The notes: generated by a model from the letters alone, not told the origin. Positions 1-9,421 are shown, counted from the first letter of the stretch. The stretch is DNA of 64,000 bases from an uncultured Bacilli bacterium (GCA_934132915.1 CAKPAK010000001.1:18731-82730); one strand, 5' to 3'. Program-made: numbers and translations.

Positions 1-650
1 TCATTCTTTCTAGATAATAACTCCTGCATCCTATCACTATATTCTATAGTAACATAAGCCTTATTACTTTCTAATTTATCTATCAAAATAGTAGCACTAA
101 CTCCGTTCATCCCACTTAATTTACTATCGTAATAAAGATAATCAAGCGATAAATCATAGCGATTATTAGCAGCACTTACTTTTCTCTTCGATAAATCAAA
201 ATCCTCCCCAAAGATTTCTTGATAAGTACTTTGAAATCCATCTTTTTTATAATAAAGAAGAACACCATCATCCGTAGCATTTAATGTATCATCTCTTTCA
301 TGATTAAATCCATTTACAATAATAAACTGTTTTTGATTTGTATTCATCAAATAATCTAAAGCAAAATACTGCCTACTTTCTATATCCTCTAACAAATTTT
401 TATCTTTAACCAGTTCATAACTTCCATTTTTAATCTCATTATTTACCATCGTATAAACAAGTAATGAACTAAAATCTTTCTCATACTTACGAATATCACT
501 TTCTTCTAATTTCCTAGATACTTCCTCTTTCTTCTCATCATCACGTCCATCTTTAGGATATTTTGCAACTTCTAACAAAAAAATTGTACTTCCCAATAAA
601 ATAATTAAACATAAAACCAAAATAAATAAACCATTATTCTTTTTTTTCAT
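1..650 (-). CDS. Partial membrane-anchored exported protein, C-terminus beyond left edge
   Basis: The frame stays open from an ATG at 648-650 to the first base of the window, giving at least 216 residues without a stop. GAGGAG lies 7-8 nt before the ATG. The N-terminus is basic (MKKKNN), then a hydrophobic segment of about 20 residues (residues 7-27), which fits a signal anchor. The rest is hydrophilic and charged, with an EEVSRKLEE-type helical stretch near residues 45-60 and a mixed alpha/beta remainder. No family was recognised, and there is no lipobox cysteine at the expected place. Its own promoter lies about 75 nt upstream. It is an exported, cell-surface-anchored protein of unknown function. 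Confidence 0.75.
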   Translation of the reverse strand, partial: MKKKNNGLFILVLCLIILLGSTIFLLEVAKYPKDGRDDEKKEEVSRKLEESDIRKYEKDFSSLLVYTMVNNEIKNGSYELVKDKNLLEDIESRQYFALDYLMNTNQKQFIIVNGFNHERDDTLNATDDGVLLYYKKDGFQSTYQEIFGEDFDLSKRKVSAANNRYDLSLDYLYYDSKLSGMNGVSATILIDKLESNKAYVTIEYSDRMQELLSRKN

Positions 651-723
651 TTTCTCACTCCTCGACTTTCTTAAATTTTTAACATCTAATATTCTTTTTC
701 ATCATCCCCTCTAAATTAACATT

Positions 724-732
724 ATTATAGCA
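724..732 (-). promoter_or_regulatory. Extended -10 promoter for the gene at 1-650
   Basis: The minus strand reads TGC-TATAAT, an extended -10 element. There is no good -35 at 17 nt, as expected for extended -10 promoters. The leader of about 70 nt also holds a tiny SD-preceded ORF (MMKKNIRC), whose use is unknown. Confidence 0.55.
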
Positions 733-994
733 AAATATTTATCTACTTTCTAGATATTTTTTAAATTCTCTTCTGATTTTAAAATAAAGAGAAGCACTTT
801 TAAAATGATTCTAAAATGAAAACCATTCATAAACAAAAGAGTCCCAAATTAAAACAACTCCTTCACTTACTAAAATAATATATGCATAACTAGTATCTAA
901 GTCATTAAGAAGTTGTATTTAACTTGTATAATAAAAAAACATCCACTATCCTAGTTGTCATCAAAAATGTATCCAACTCACATATTTTTGATAA

Positions 995-1048
995 AAAATA
1001 CTTACTAAAAAATATCTTTAAAATAAGATAAAATCTAATAAGTATTTT
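995..1048. repeat. Inverted repeat AAAATACTTA/TAAGTATTTT, copy 1
   Basis: Perfect 10-bp arms at 995-1004 and 1039-1048 enclose 34 nt. Like the copies at 38242-38296 and 45403-45458, it sits directly behind the terminator of a minus-strand gene. The rest of the 651-1101 intergenic region is AT-rich and shows only this element, the terminator and a promoter. Confidence 0.5.
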
Positions 1049-1061
1049 AATAAAATAAAAG

Positions 1062-1098
1062 AAAAACTGATACTTCATTCCAAAGAATATCAGTTTTT
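1062..1098 (-). terminator. Intrinsic terminator downstream of the nitroreductase gene
   Basis: Arms AAAAACTGATA (1062-1072) and TATCAGTTTTT (1088-1098) pair around a 15-nt loop. The structure has T-runs on both strands and starts right after the nitroreductase stop codon. Confidence 0.75.
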
Positions 1099-1101
1099 TT
1101 A

Positions 1102-1614
1102 TTAAACATACTCTACCATCTCAGAAATTGGATTTCTCACTTCATGCATTGGATTAACCGGACAATCACTTGCTCGATAACCCAACATCAACAAACATAT
1201 TGGTTCTAAAGGATCTTTTAAATTAAATTCTTTCTTTAAAATATTTCTATCAAACATCTCTACCCAAACATTATCCACTCCCAAATTTGTTGCCTCTAGC
1301 ATCATATGCGTAGCAACAATTACCGCATCCATTTCATACGTTGAATGCCCATCTTTTTGAAAAGCCACACTCTTATCACTACAAACCAGCAATACCAAAG
1401 GAGCATGATAACGACAAGGACTAGCTTTATCTACCTTCAACAATCCATTTTCACTTGCAATAACAAACACTTTCTGCGGCTGCATATTTTTAGCCGTCGG
1501 AGCCAATCTTCCCGCTTCTAAAATTTTTTCAACTTTTTCCCTCTCTACAAAAGTATCTTCAAACTTTCTTGTCGCCGTCCTACAACGAATCACTTCTTCA
1601 AAAAGCATAAACAT
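1102..1614 (-). CDS. Nitroreductase family flavoprotein
   Basis: About 170 residues. The N-terminal pattern (RCRTATRKFEDTFVEREKVEKILEAGRLAPTAKN) is typical of the FMN-dependent nitroreductase fold: the Arg-rich start binds FMN phosphate, and the APTAKNMQP loop follows. The middle holds MDAVIVATHMMLEATNLG, the helix at the dimer interface, and the C-terminal LMLGYRA matches the family's closing flavin-binding strand. The protein is cytosolic, probably a homodimer reducing nitro-aromatics or quinones with NAD(P)H. The substrate cannot be predicted. ATG codons at 1614 and 1608 are both possible behind AAAGGA; the first was taken. It is followed by a strong terminator, so it is probably the last gene of a short unit with the LiaF-like gene, although a terminator also lies between them. 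Confidence 0.85.
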   Translation of the reverse strand: MFMLFEEVIRCRTATRKFEDTFVEREKVEKILEAGRLAPTAKNMQPQKVFVIASENGLLKVDKASPCRYHAPLVLLVCSDKSVAFQKDGHSTYEMDAVIVATHMMLEATNLGVDNVWVEMFDRNILKKEFNLKDPLEPICLLMLGYRASDCPVNPMHEVRNPISEMVEYV

Positions 1615-1647
1615 CAATCCTTTCTTACCATCATAAAAATTAAAAGA

Positions 1648-1680
1648 AAAAGCAATAAATCTAACTAATCAATTGCTTTT
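1648..1680 (-). terminator. Intrinsic terminator after the LiaF-like gene
   Basis: Arms AAAAGCAAT (1648-1656) and ATTGCTTTT (1672-1680). On the minus strand the stem is followed by TTTTTCTTTT. Confidence 0.7.
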
Positions 1681-1687
1681 AAATCAC

Positions 1688-2350
1688 TCACGAGCGAATC
1701 TCTACCCCACCAAAAATACACAAAGCACGAATATAAATTGTTTTTTTCGCGTCATGAGGATTTGACCTTTTTTGTGATATCCCACCAAAAATTGGAGTAG
1801 CCGCAACCTTAACCTCTACATCATCTGGAACAAAAATCACTGTTCCTCCAAAAATAGAACGTACCTCAATCACACTTTGATCAACAATCTTCGCCTCTTT
1901 TAAATGACATTGAATTCCCCCAAAAAGAGAAGTCAACTGACATCCTTTAAATTCTTCATGAGCAAAATCCAAATTTTGTCCCGCAAAAACGGCAACATAC
2001 TCATTATCTTGAGACTTATTGATCACCACCTTCTCTTTAAAAGAAGTATTTTTAAAAATACAAGAAATTCCTACCATAATCAAAATAATGGGAACTATCA
2101 ACTTCCAAATCAAAACAAAATCAATAATATCATTACATCCCAAAAGTAGTAAAACCCCAATCAACAAGCCAATCAAATTCCAAAGCTTATCTTGACTTCC
2201 TAAAAGTCCAATAAAACAAGGAACAATAATAAATAGCGTCCACCATCCCGCAAAGAAAATATCAATATAAAAAATACCTAAAGCATTAATTCCCAAAATA
2301 ATTCCTAAACTAATCAACACAAGGCCCCATAAAATATTTCCCAATTTCAT
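1688..2350 (-). CDS. LiaF-like membrane protein (cell-envelope stress)
   Basis: 220 residues. The N-terminal half has about four hydrophobic segments (roughly residues 5-100). The C-terminal half carries repeated LFGG/IFGG turns (SLFGGIQ, SIFGGTV, PIFGGIS, CIFGGVEIRS). These are characteristic of the LiaF C-terminal domain (DUF2154, 'cell-wall-active antibiotics response'), a right-handed beta structure. In Bacillus, LiaF restrains the LiaRS two-component system; no liaRS genes are adjacent here, so the partner is unknown and the role may differ. The ATG is preceded by GAGGAG at good spacing. It is probably transcribed alone, since it has its own terminator. Confidence 0.75.
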   Translation of the reverse strand: MKLGNILWGLVLISLGIILGINALGIFYIDIFFAGWWTLFIIVPCFIGLLGSQDKLWNLIGLLIGVLLLLGCNDIIDFVLIWKLIVPIILIMVGISCIFKNTSFKEKVVINKSQDNEYVAVFAGQNLDFAHEEFKGCQLTSLFGGIQCHLKEAKIVDQSVIEVRSIFGGTVIFVPDDVEVKVAATPIFGGISQKRSNPHDAKKTIYIRALCIFGGVEIRS

Positions 2351-2431
2351 TTTTCATCTCTCCTCACTAAACAAAGTATATCATAAACAAAATAAAAATA
2401 CTACGAGCAAAAAAGAAAAAAATTCCAGGAA

Positions 2432-4315
2432 TTATTTTCTGACTTCTTCCATTAATTTTTCCCATTCTCCCATCTTTTCTTCTAATTTTTTCTGCTTCTC
2501 CTCCAACTGATATTGAATCTCTTCCATTTTTTTCTTATTCAGGTAATTTTCTTCCCGAAAAGATTCTTCCTGCAAAAATTGAATCTCCTTTTCTAATCGA
2601 TCAATTCCGCGTTCCATTTTTTGCAACAATTTATCTTTTGAAATCATATCTTTACCTTTTTTCTTCTTTACAAACACCATTGGTGTATCAACAACTCCTG
2701 AAGTATTTTCCACACTTAAACTTTTTTTCTCTAAATATTCAGAATAACCATACGGATAAATTTTTGATCTCCCATCCCCTAACACTAACACCTGACGACA
2801 TACCAAATTAATCAAATATCGATCATGACTAACCAACAAAAGTGTCCCAGAATACTGACATAAAATTTTTTCGATCGTCTCTCGACTAGAAATATCCAAA
2901 TGATTAGTAGGCTCATCCAAAATTAAAACATTAGGTCGAGTCGCAAAAATTTTACACAAACTAAGACGAACTTTTTCTCCACCAGACAAATCACGAACGA
3001 TTTTAAAAACATCATCCCCTGAAAAAGAAAAAGCCCCAAGTAAAGAACGAATAGAACTAGACGACATCAAAGGAAAAGATGAATTAACTTCCTCATAAAC
3101 AGTATGCGCCAATCCTAAATGATCAAAATTTTGAGAAAAATAACCAATTCGAACTTTTTCTCCAAATCGAAATTTTCCCTTCAAAGGAGGAATTTCCCCC
3201 ATCAAGGTTTTTAAGAATGTCGATTTCCCCGTACCATTTGCCCCAATAATTCCCAGTTTATCTCCTCTCATCAACTGAAAATCAAAAGAACATAATTCTC
3301 TATCATAACCAACACTTAAATTTTTCACCTTTAAAACATCTTGATAACTCTTTTCCCCCGTTAAAAGTTGAAGAGAAAAGGTCTTTTCTTCCGACCGTTT
3401 TGGTTTATCCAATTTCAACATTCGCTCAATCTGCTTCAATTTAGACAAAGCCATTTTCGCCTTCGTTGGTTTATAACGAAATCGATCAGCAATCGCCTGA
3501 AGCCTAGCAATTTCTTTCTGTTGTCTCTCATAGTCACGCAATTCTTTTTCATAATTCTCCTGTTTTTGTTGAAGAAAAGAAGAATAATTTCCCGAATATC
3601 GTTTAAATGTCCCATAAGAAATTTCATAAATAGTAAGACAAACCCGATCCAAAAACATTCGATCATGAGAAACCACAATAAAAGCCCTTCCATAGCCCCT
3701 CAAATACTCTTCCAGCCACTCAATTCCTTCCATATCCAAGTGATTGGTTGGTTCATCTAAAAGAAGCAAATCCGGTTTAGAAAGTAACAATCTCAACAAA
3801 GAAAGCTTCGTCAACTGCCCTCCCGAAAATGCTTTCAAACATTTCTCCTTATCTTCTTCATGAAATCCAAATTTCAAAAGCGCATTTTCATATTCCTTTT
3901 GATACGAGTACCCACCTAAATTACGATACTGATCCAAAAGACTTTGATACTTATTCCACACCTCTTCTTGATACTCTCCGGTAAGTTTTTGTTCACACTT
4001 AGAAATCTGCCGCTCAAGAGAAAGAATCTCTGGATAAGCATCTCGAATATAATCAATCATCAAAATCGAAGATAAATGAGAAATATCCTGTTCAACATAA
4101 CCAATCTTAAAATCAGAAGAACACTCGACAACAACCTTATCGTAACCATCTGAAAAAGAATACTCTCCAATCATCGTTTTCAAAAAAGTTGTTTTTCCAC
4201 TCCCATTTCGCCCAACTAATCCAATCTTATCTTTATCTTTACAACAAAAATCAACATTTTCTAAAATAACATCACCCGAAAGAGAAACACTACCATTTTT
4301 CACTCGATAAAACAT
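2432..4315 (-). CDS. ABC-F family ATPase
   Basis: 627 residues, soluble, with two ABC domains in tandem. The first has Walker A GRNGSGKT, signature FSGGQ and Walker B LLLLDEPTNHLD. The second has GANGTGKS, LSGGE and VLILDEPTNHLD. A charged interdomain linker is present, and the C-terminal 70 residues form a coiled coil rich in Glu and Lys. No membrane segments are present. ABC-F proteins act in the ribosomal E site as translation factors or antibiotic-resistance proteins; which subgroup this belongs to cannot be judged by eye. The start is fixed by the promoter: TATAAT lies at 4344-4349, so the longer reading frame starting at 4399 would begin upstream of transcription. ATG 4315 follows GGTGGGTGAT. 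Confidence 0.92.
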   Translation of the reverse strand: MFYRVKNGSVSLSGDVILENVDFCCKDKDKIGLVGRNGSGKTTFLKTMIGEYSFSDGYDKVVVECSSDFKIGYVEQDISHLSSILMIDYIRDAYPEILSLERQISKCEQKLTGEYQEEVWNKYQSLLDQYRNLGGYSYQKEYENALLKFGFHEEDKEKCLKAFSGGQLTKLSLLRLLLSKPDLLLLDEPTNHLDMEGIEWLEEYLRGYGRAFIVVSHDRMFLDRVCLTIYEISYGTFKRYSGNYSSFLQQKQENYEKELRDYERQQKEIARLQAIADRFRYKPTKAKMALSKLKQIERMLKLDKPKRSEEKTFSLQLLTGEKSYQDVLKVKNLSVGYDRELCSFDFQLMRGDKLGIIGANGTGKSTFLKTLMGEIPPLKGKFRFGEKVRIGYFSQNFDHLGLAHTVYEEVNSSFPLMSSSSIRSLLGAFSFSGDDVFKIVRDLSGGEKVRLSLCKIFATRPNVLILDEPTNHLDISSRETIEKILCQYSGTLLLVSHDRYLINLVCRQVLVLGDGRSKIYPYGYSEYLEKKSLSVENTSGVVDTPMVFVKKKKGKDMISKDKLLQKMERGIDRLEKEIQFLQEESFREENYLNKKKMEEIQYQLEEKQKKLEEKMGEWEKLMEEVRK

Positions 4316-4343
4316 CGCTTTATCACCCACCATATCTCTTTTC

Positions 4344-4352
4344 ATTATATCA
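4344..4352 (-). promoter_or_regulatory. Extended -10 promoter of the ABC-F gene
   Basis: The minus strand reads TGA-TATAAT, with TTATTG 17 nt upstream as a weak -35. The core TGTGATATAATG recurs before parE and the rluA-like gene. Confidence 0.6.
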
Positions 4353-4596
4353 CAAAAAGCCTTCACCAATAAAAGAAAACAAGAATACGTCGCCTCCAAA
4401 ATTTAAAGGACTAAATCAATTCTTTAAAATTCAACAGACCACAAAAAAATTTCATCTAAAGAGGAATTATATTTTATTTTTCTTAATCTTATTCCAAAAG
4501 AGAATGAAAACGAAACTATACTAAAAAATTTAAACAAATCTTAACTCACTTTATAACAATTTTTTGCTAAATCCATCAAATTCCAAAGAACCATAA

Positions 4597-4627
4597 AAAA
4601 TCACATCCAAACTTTAGATGTGATTTT
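4597..4627 (-). terminator. Intrinsic terminator of the SpoIIP-LCP operon
   Basis: Perfect 11-bp arms AAAATCACATC and GATGTGATTTT around a 9-nt loop. On the minus strand the stem is followed by a T-run. The rest of 4400-4734 is AT-rich with no recognisable feature. Confidence 0.8.
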
Positions 4628-4734
4628 CAACATTTTTATCCTCCACTAAACCAACAGAAAAATTGAAAATAAACAAGAAAATACCAATAACTTTTCTATT
4701 TATTCTAAAAAAGTACTGTTATAAAGGTAAAGAA

Positions 4735-6708
4735 TTAATCTTCCCCTTCACTAGGATACTCCGCATGATCCCCATCATCATTCTTCAAATCAGAAGAATC
4801 TTCATCTTTATCATCCCGCAAATCTTCATCAGAATCATTCCGCTTATCCACCTCAGTAATCACAACTTTCTGATTTTCTCGAACAACATATCCCTGATAA
4901 ACAATTTCATAAACAATCGTATAAGTTCCCGCTTTCAACTCATTCATATAAGAAATCAATTGCCCATACTGATTGAAAGTAGAACCATTTACTTTAAAAC
5001 TTTCCCGAACTCCACTATTTTTACTCACATCAACTCCTTGATAAAGTAAAGTATAACCATAATAAGTAAAGTCATTAAATTTTCCATCCTTTTCAATCAC
5101 CCGTTGATAGGCAACTTCACTTTTTCCTAACTTCAAAACCAACTTTTCCGTATTATCAGAAGAACTTTTGGTTTCCACAGAATCATCCTTTTTATCCACC
5201 ACACTACTGTCCGATGTATCTTTTTTCGTAACACGATTAGCCTTCGAACTATCTGCCACAACCGTTTCTTTATCTAATTTTTCTCCTTCCAAAACTTTTT
5301 GAATCAACTGATGAGCATAGGAAACACTATCTTCTTCTGGCTCCATAACATAAGCTCGCGTAGATGGAGCAGAATAAGTATAATTTTTGGCATCACTTCC
5401 ATTTAAACTATTCGTCACAATATTCCAATCATAATTTTTGGATAACTGTAATTTAATTAAAGAAGTTAAACGTGACATTTTCATATTCGTAACAAAACTA
5501 TTCTGAAGAGAATCCAACAATTTACTATATTTTACAATAATTTCCTTACTCGTACATTTCTCAAATATCGCCCGCAATAAAGCTTGCTGATCTAAAACTC
5601 TCTGTCGATCTCCCGTCGCAAAAGCCTTTCGCTCTCTAGCAAACGATAAAGCCTCCTCTCCATTAACCGCATTATATCCTTTCGTATAATGATAATTATC
5701 AATAGAAGTAAACGTATAATCAGAATAAACATTCACTCCTCCAATCGCATTAACGATATCTACAACACTACTAAAATTAACCTTTACATAGTAATTAATC
5801 TTAATATCCAACAGATCCTCAATCGTTTGAATAGACATATCAATCCCATACAATCCAGCATGAGTCAGCTTATCCTTATATCCACTCTTCCCATGCAACT
5901 GAACGTAATAATCCCTCGGAATAGAAGTCATTAATATCTGCCTTGTCTCCGGATTAACCGTAACCACCATATTAACATCACTTCTTGACACACTAGAAAT
6001 TTCTCCATAAGTATCAATTCCACTAATATAAATACTAAACGGGGTCTTTGTTACATTAATATCCCGGGAAATATCATTCGTTTGCTGAACAATCACAAAA
6101 GAATAAATGGTTCGAACAAGCGACTTAAACCCCTGTCCATCAGCAACAACATTCTCATTTAAAATCTCCAAATAAGAATTTTCAATCAAAATAGAATCCA
6201 CCGTTCCATCCAACAAAGCTTGCGCTAACTTCTCCGTATCCTCATACCCCACTTTAGATAACTCTTCCTTTCGCATCACCTTATTCAAAGCTTTGCTAAC
6301 TTCTTCACTTCCACTATCGTAATAGCCAAGTTTCTTTCCTGAAATATCTTTAAGACGATGGTAAGAACTCTCTTTCATTACCACAACAGAATAATTATAT
6401 GTCTTATAATTTAAATTCAAACGACTAAGAAGTCCCGTCGTCTTACCAAGATAAAAATCAACAAGACCCAAAATCAAAATCAACAAAATCAGAAAAAAAC
6501 GAGAAATACCTTTCCGCTTTCCCCAAAACACCATTTTGAAAAAAAGTAAATTCACAGCAATAAGGAAAAATATCACCAAAAATAAATAAAAATTACTAAG
6601 AACATTCAAAAAAAGTAAATTACCCATCAAAAAAAGTGATGCAACCAAAAGAAATAAAAATAAAATTTTATCAATAAACCATACTTTTTTCTTCTTATTT
6701 GCTCTCAT
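4735..6708 (-). CDS. LytR-CpsA-Psr (LCP) family ligase with an added solute-binding-like region
   Basis: 657 residues. Residues 8-85 hold three hydrophobic segments. Residues of about 105-190 resemble a periplasmic solute-binding lobe (LKDISGKKLGYYDSGS, then ALLDGTVDSILIENSYLEIL). Residues of about 215-400 are the LCP domain: SDVNMVVTVNPETRQILMTSIPRDYY, the KLTHAG motif, VNFSSVVDIVNAIGGV, then FARERKAFATGDRQR with conserved Arg residues. LCP enzymes transfer undecaprenyl-linked wall polymers to peptidoglycan outside the membrane. The C-terminal third is Ser/Asp-rich, then a beta-rich piece, then a highly acidic tail. Start ATG 6708 follows AGAGGTGAGG. It ends an operon with the SpoIIP-like gene and a small membrane protein, which points to envelope remodelling. 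Confidence 0.88.
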   Translation of the reverse strand: MRANKKKKVWFIDKILFLFLLVASLFLMGNLLFLNVLSNFYLFLVIFFLIAVNLLFFKMVFWGKRKGISRFFLILLILILGLVDFYLGKTTGLLSRLNLNYKTYNYSVVVMKESSYHRLKDISGKKLGYYDSGSEEVSKALNKVMRKEELSKVGYEDTEKLAQALLDGTVDSILIENSYLEILNENVVADGQGFKSLVRTIYSFVIVQQTNDISRDINVTKTPFSIYISGIDTYGEISSVSRSDVNMVVTVNPETRQILMTSIPRDYYVQLHGKSGYKDKLTHAGLYGIDMSIQTIEDLLDIKINYYVKVNFSSVVDIVNAIGGVNVYSDYTFTSIDNYHYTKGYNAVNGEEALSFARERKAFATGDRQRVLDQQALLRAIFEKCTSKEIIVKYSKLLDSLQNSFVTNMKMSRLTSLIKLQLSKNYDWNIVTNSLNGSDAKNYTYSAPSTRAYVMEPEEDSVSYAHQLIQKVLEGEKLDKETVVADSSKANRVTKKDTSDSSVVDKKDDSVETKSSSDNTEKLVLKLGKSEVAYQRVIEKDGKFNDFTYYGYTLLYQGVDVSKNSGVRESFKVNGSTFNQYGQLISYMNELKAGTYTIVYEIVYQGYVVRENQKVVITEVDKRNDSDEDLRDDKDEDSSDLKNDDGDHAEYPSEGED

Positions 6709-6814
6709 TATCCTCACCTCTTCCACCCAATAATCGTAACACGACTTTTTCAATAAGTCCACAAATACCACACCATTAAACAAAATATACAAACAAATGT
6801 AAAGTACACAACCC

Positions 6815-7135
6815 TCACTTCACAAAACGCTCTAAAACGCGAAACCCATCTTTTAAAAAAGTCTTTAAATACTGATTCATCTTTAAACTAATTGTACTAG
6901 TTGTTTTCGTCAACGAATTAGAATAATCTACATTCGTCTGGGAAAGATAATCCTCTAAATCAATCTTATTCCCCTCCTCGATATCTTTTTCAAATTTTTG
7001 TATTTCTTTCTCTGTAAGAGTCTTTTTCTGTTGCAAATGATACTCATAATATCCCGTTTTTTCAAGCAAATAAGCACTAAAAAAAGCAAAAAGCAAACTC
7101 AACATCACCACTTTCAACAAAAACCGATTGTGCAC
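6815..7135 (-). CDS. Small single-pass membrane protein in the SpoIIP-LCP operon
   Basis: 106 residues. A hydrophobic segment near residues 8-25 (LKVVMLSLLFAFFSAYLL) is followed by a charged extracytoplasmic helix with a KKTLTEKEIQKFEKDIEEG stretch. The gene starts 2 nt after the SpoIIP-like gene ends, so the two are almost certainly co-translated. No family was recognised. Given its position it could be an accessory subunit or regulator of the neighbouring amidase, but that is inference. Confidence 0.7.
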   Translation of the reverse strand: MHNRFLLKVVMLSLLFAFFSAYLLEKTGYYEYHLQQKKTLTEKEIQKFEKDIEEGNKIDLEDYLSQTNVDYSNSLTKTTSTISLKMNQYLKTFLKDGFRVLERFVK

Positions 7136-7137
7136 CC

Positions 7138-8169
7138 CTATCTCTCCCCCTTTACATAACGGGCCAAAACATCCGCCATAGCAGAAACCGTATGATAGAC
7201 TTCTTCAATATCATTATCAACCCCACCAACTTCAAATAACAAAGTATTTACACTCACATCTTGATTATAAACCCCATTTACCTTCAAACCAGTCTTCAAC
7301 ATAATCCCTCGTGATAAACCAGGATAATACTGATCAAACATTTGATTCATCGACAAAGCAACTCGATAATTCTCTTCCCATCCCGAATAATCTTGACCAA
7401 CAACAAAAAGAATCTTTGCATAATTCTTATCTCCAATTTGAGTCGTCGTATACTTCTTATCTACACTATCCCGATGCAAATCAATAAAATATTTCAAACT
7501 CGTATATTGCTTCTTCTTTTCTAAAAGAGAAATTCTAGATACATCATAAGACCTTGAATAATTCCACCCCTTACTTGCCAAAACATCACTCATATTCGTC
7601 TCCTCAACCAAAGAAGAAATTCCAAGCTTACTCAAATTTTCTCGCAAAACATAACTTGCCATCATCACATTAGGAGTAATCCCATAAATATCTAAATTAT
7701 GATTAGCATAGTTCTCTAACTGATGAGAATTATAAAGATAAATAATTGGTGAAGATTGTGTACTAGGATTAGGATCCTCTATATAATCACTAACCCCCTT
7801 AAGTTCCTCCATATTACTATAATCATCATTATATTCAAGCTGTATCTTCTTTTTCTCCTCACTTCCCCCAACATACCGCAAAATACTACTATTCAAAATC
7901 GTCTTAGGATTCCGAAAATCAATTTGAAACAAAAACTTCATTGTAGCATTCACTAAATTAGTTGTCTGATACCGAGACAAAATATTCGCATTCCCCGTCG
8001 ATACCAACAAATTAATAAATTCTTCATTTGAAACTCTCCGTTGTCGTCGAACCGAATAATAAAACGTAGCAGAAAATCCAATATAAATGAAAAAAAGAAA
8101 AATAAACACTTTCATCCGCCAAAATCTGCGTCGCCGTTTAGGATTCTTTAAAGTCATATGCCGCCCCAT
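7138..8169 (-). CDS. SpoIIP-type N-acetylmuramoyl-L-alanine amidase
   Basis: About 343 residues: a very basic N-terminus (NPKRRRRFWR), one membrane anchor (about residues 20-42), then an extracytoplasmic catalytic region. Family motifs in order: IIYLYNSHQLENY (zinc-binding His and Glu), ITPNVMMASYVLRENLSKLGISSLVEE, YFIDLHRDS (catalytic His/Arg block), then YNQDVSVNTLLFEVGGVDN with the C-terminal Glu. In endospore formers SpoIIP cleaves stem peptides from glycan strands during engulfment. Homologues occur in non-sporulating Bacilli, so this gene alone does not prove sporulation. Start ATG 8169 was chosen because GGTGATG precedes it; a second ATG four codons on is possible. Confidence 0.85.
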   Translation of the reverse strand: MGRHMTLKNPKRRRRFWRMKVFIFLFFIYIGFSATFYYSVRRQRRVSNEEFINLLVSTGNANILSRYQTTNLVNATMKFLFQIDFRNPKTILNSSILRYVGGSEEKKKIQLEYNDDYSNMEELKGVSDYIEDPNPSTQSSPIIYLYNSHQLENYANHNLDIYGITPNVMMASYVLRENLSKLGISSLVEETNMSDVLASKGWNYSRSYDVSRISLLEKKKQYTSLKYFIDLHRDSVDKKYTTTQIGDKNYAKILFVVGQDYSGWEENYRVALSMNQMFDQYYPGLSRGIMLKTGLKVNGVYNQDVSVNTLLFEVGGVDNDIEEVYHTVSAMADVLARYVKGER

Positions 8170-8251
8170 ATCATCACCCACTAATAATATATAAACAAAA
8201 AGTCCCAAATATTGTCGAGTTAAGAAAAATACTTCAAAAAAAAATCACCCA

Positions 8252-8278
8252 CAAAAAAAGCACATTCCAAAAATGCAC
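8252..8278 (-). terminator. Intrinsic terminator downstream of the gene at 8296-9396
   Basis: On the minus strand, GTGCATT-TTTGG-AATGTGC (with G-U pairs) is followed by seven T. Confidence 0.7.
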
Positions 8279-8295
8279 CTTACGTTTTAAAAAAA

Positions 8296-9396
8296 CTACT
8301 CAAAACTAAGAATCTTAGTCTTTGTATCCGAATGCTTAATCAAATAATCATCCTCAGGCAAAACTAAATTTCCTTTAAGAAAAATCTCCGTTGCAAGCCG
8401 AACAATTTCTTTCAAACAACGAAAATCCTGAACACATAACTCCTGCTCCATCAGATCATCTAAAGTATCATCATGATAAACAAAGCCAAAATACAACTCA
8501 ATCAAAGAATAAGGAAGTCCCAAATTCATTTTATCTAAATGAATACAATAATCAAGAAAACCATAACGAGAAGCAAATTTCTCAATCGCATCATTAGCCT
8601 CCATCTCAAAACATTCCACTAAAGCATGAAAACGATGATAAGAATAATTCTTCCAATTCGTAATAATTTGAAAAGCAATCTTCAAAAAATCATCTAAAAG
8701 ATAAATATGATCCCCAACATACCAAGATAACTCTTGATCAAAAGAAGAAATATAAGAAAGTAAAAACTTCTGAATCTCTTTTCCCTTAAGTTTTTCAAAA
8801 TGAGCAAATTTTTGATGCAAAATATCCTCAAAAGTCCCCTCTTGATTTTTCTTAAAAATATCATGCAAATAACTCTTAGCAAAAAAATCTAAAATCACCT
8901 CATGAGAAAAAAATTGTTCATTTACCAAAGAAAAACCTAACCCCAATTCTTGACAAACTGACAAATCACTTACTTCTGAAATCGCGATATTGATTGCACT
9001 CTTTGTTTGAAATAACATCGACTCCGTAACCGCATGACAGCGTGCGATCATAATATCCATCTCTTCACTACATCCAAGATCCGCTTCTTTTAACAAATTA
9101 CTAAGTAAAATATAAATTTCCAAAGAAGCAACATCTTCTTTCTTGGAAAGAGCAAAATAACCATTAGCAACCTCTACCAAAAATGCTTTATCAAGAGGAA
9201 ACAAACGAAACAAAAACAAAACAAACGTAGCGTTTCCCCGAACCTCATCAGAACACAAAGCATACATCTTCTTATCACGCGTAAAAAGAAAAACTTCTTT
9301 CATAAACTTGGGATCACTTTCTAATTTTTCGACATCCTCAATCATATCCCCATTTACATAACGAATCAACAAATTCTTAGAAATCTTATTTTTCAT
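8296..9396 (-). CDS. Hypothetical helical protein
   Basis: 366 residues, soluble, no signal peptide, rich in Leu, Phe, Glu and Lys, and predicted largely alpha-helical by composition. No catalytic motif or family was recognised. It is one of several large lineage-specific helical proteins in the first 20 kb (others at 14429, 15480 and 18954). It is transcribed from its own extended -10 promoter and closed by a terminator, so it is a single-gene unit. Confidence 0.7.
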   Translation of the reverse strand: MKNKISKNLLIRYVNGDMIEDVEKLESDPKFMKEVFLFTRDKKMYALCSDEVRGNATFVLFLFRLFPLDKAFLVEVANGYFALSKKEDVASLEIYILLSNLLKEADLGCSEEMDIMIARCHAVTESMLFQTKSAINIAISEVSDLSVCQELGLGFSLVNEQFFSHEVILDFFAKSYLHDIFKKNQEGTFEDILHQKFAHFEKLKGKEIQKFLLSYISSFDQELSWYVGDHIYLLDDFLKIAFQIITNWKNYSYHRFHALVECFEMEANDAIEKFASRYGFLDYCIHLDKMNLGLPYSLIELYFGFVYHDDTLDDLMEQELCVQDFRCLKEIVRLATEIFLKGNLVLPEDDYLIKHSDTKTKILSFE

Positions 9397-9421
9397 AAAA
9401 CCACCCCCAAAAATTACAAGT

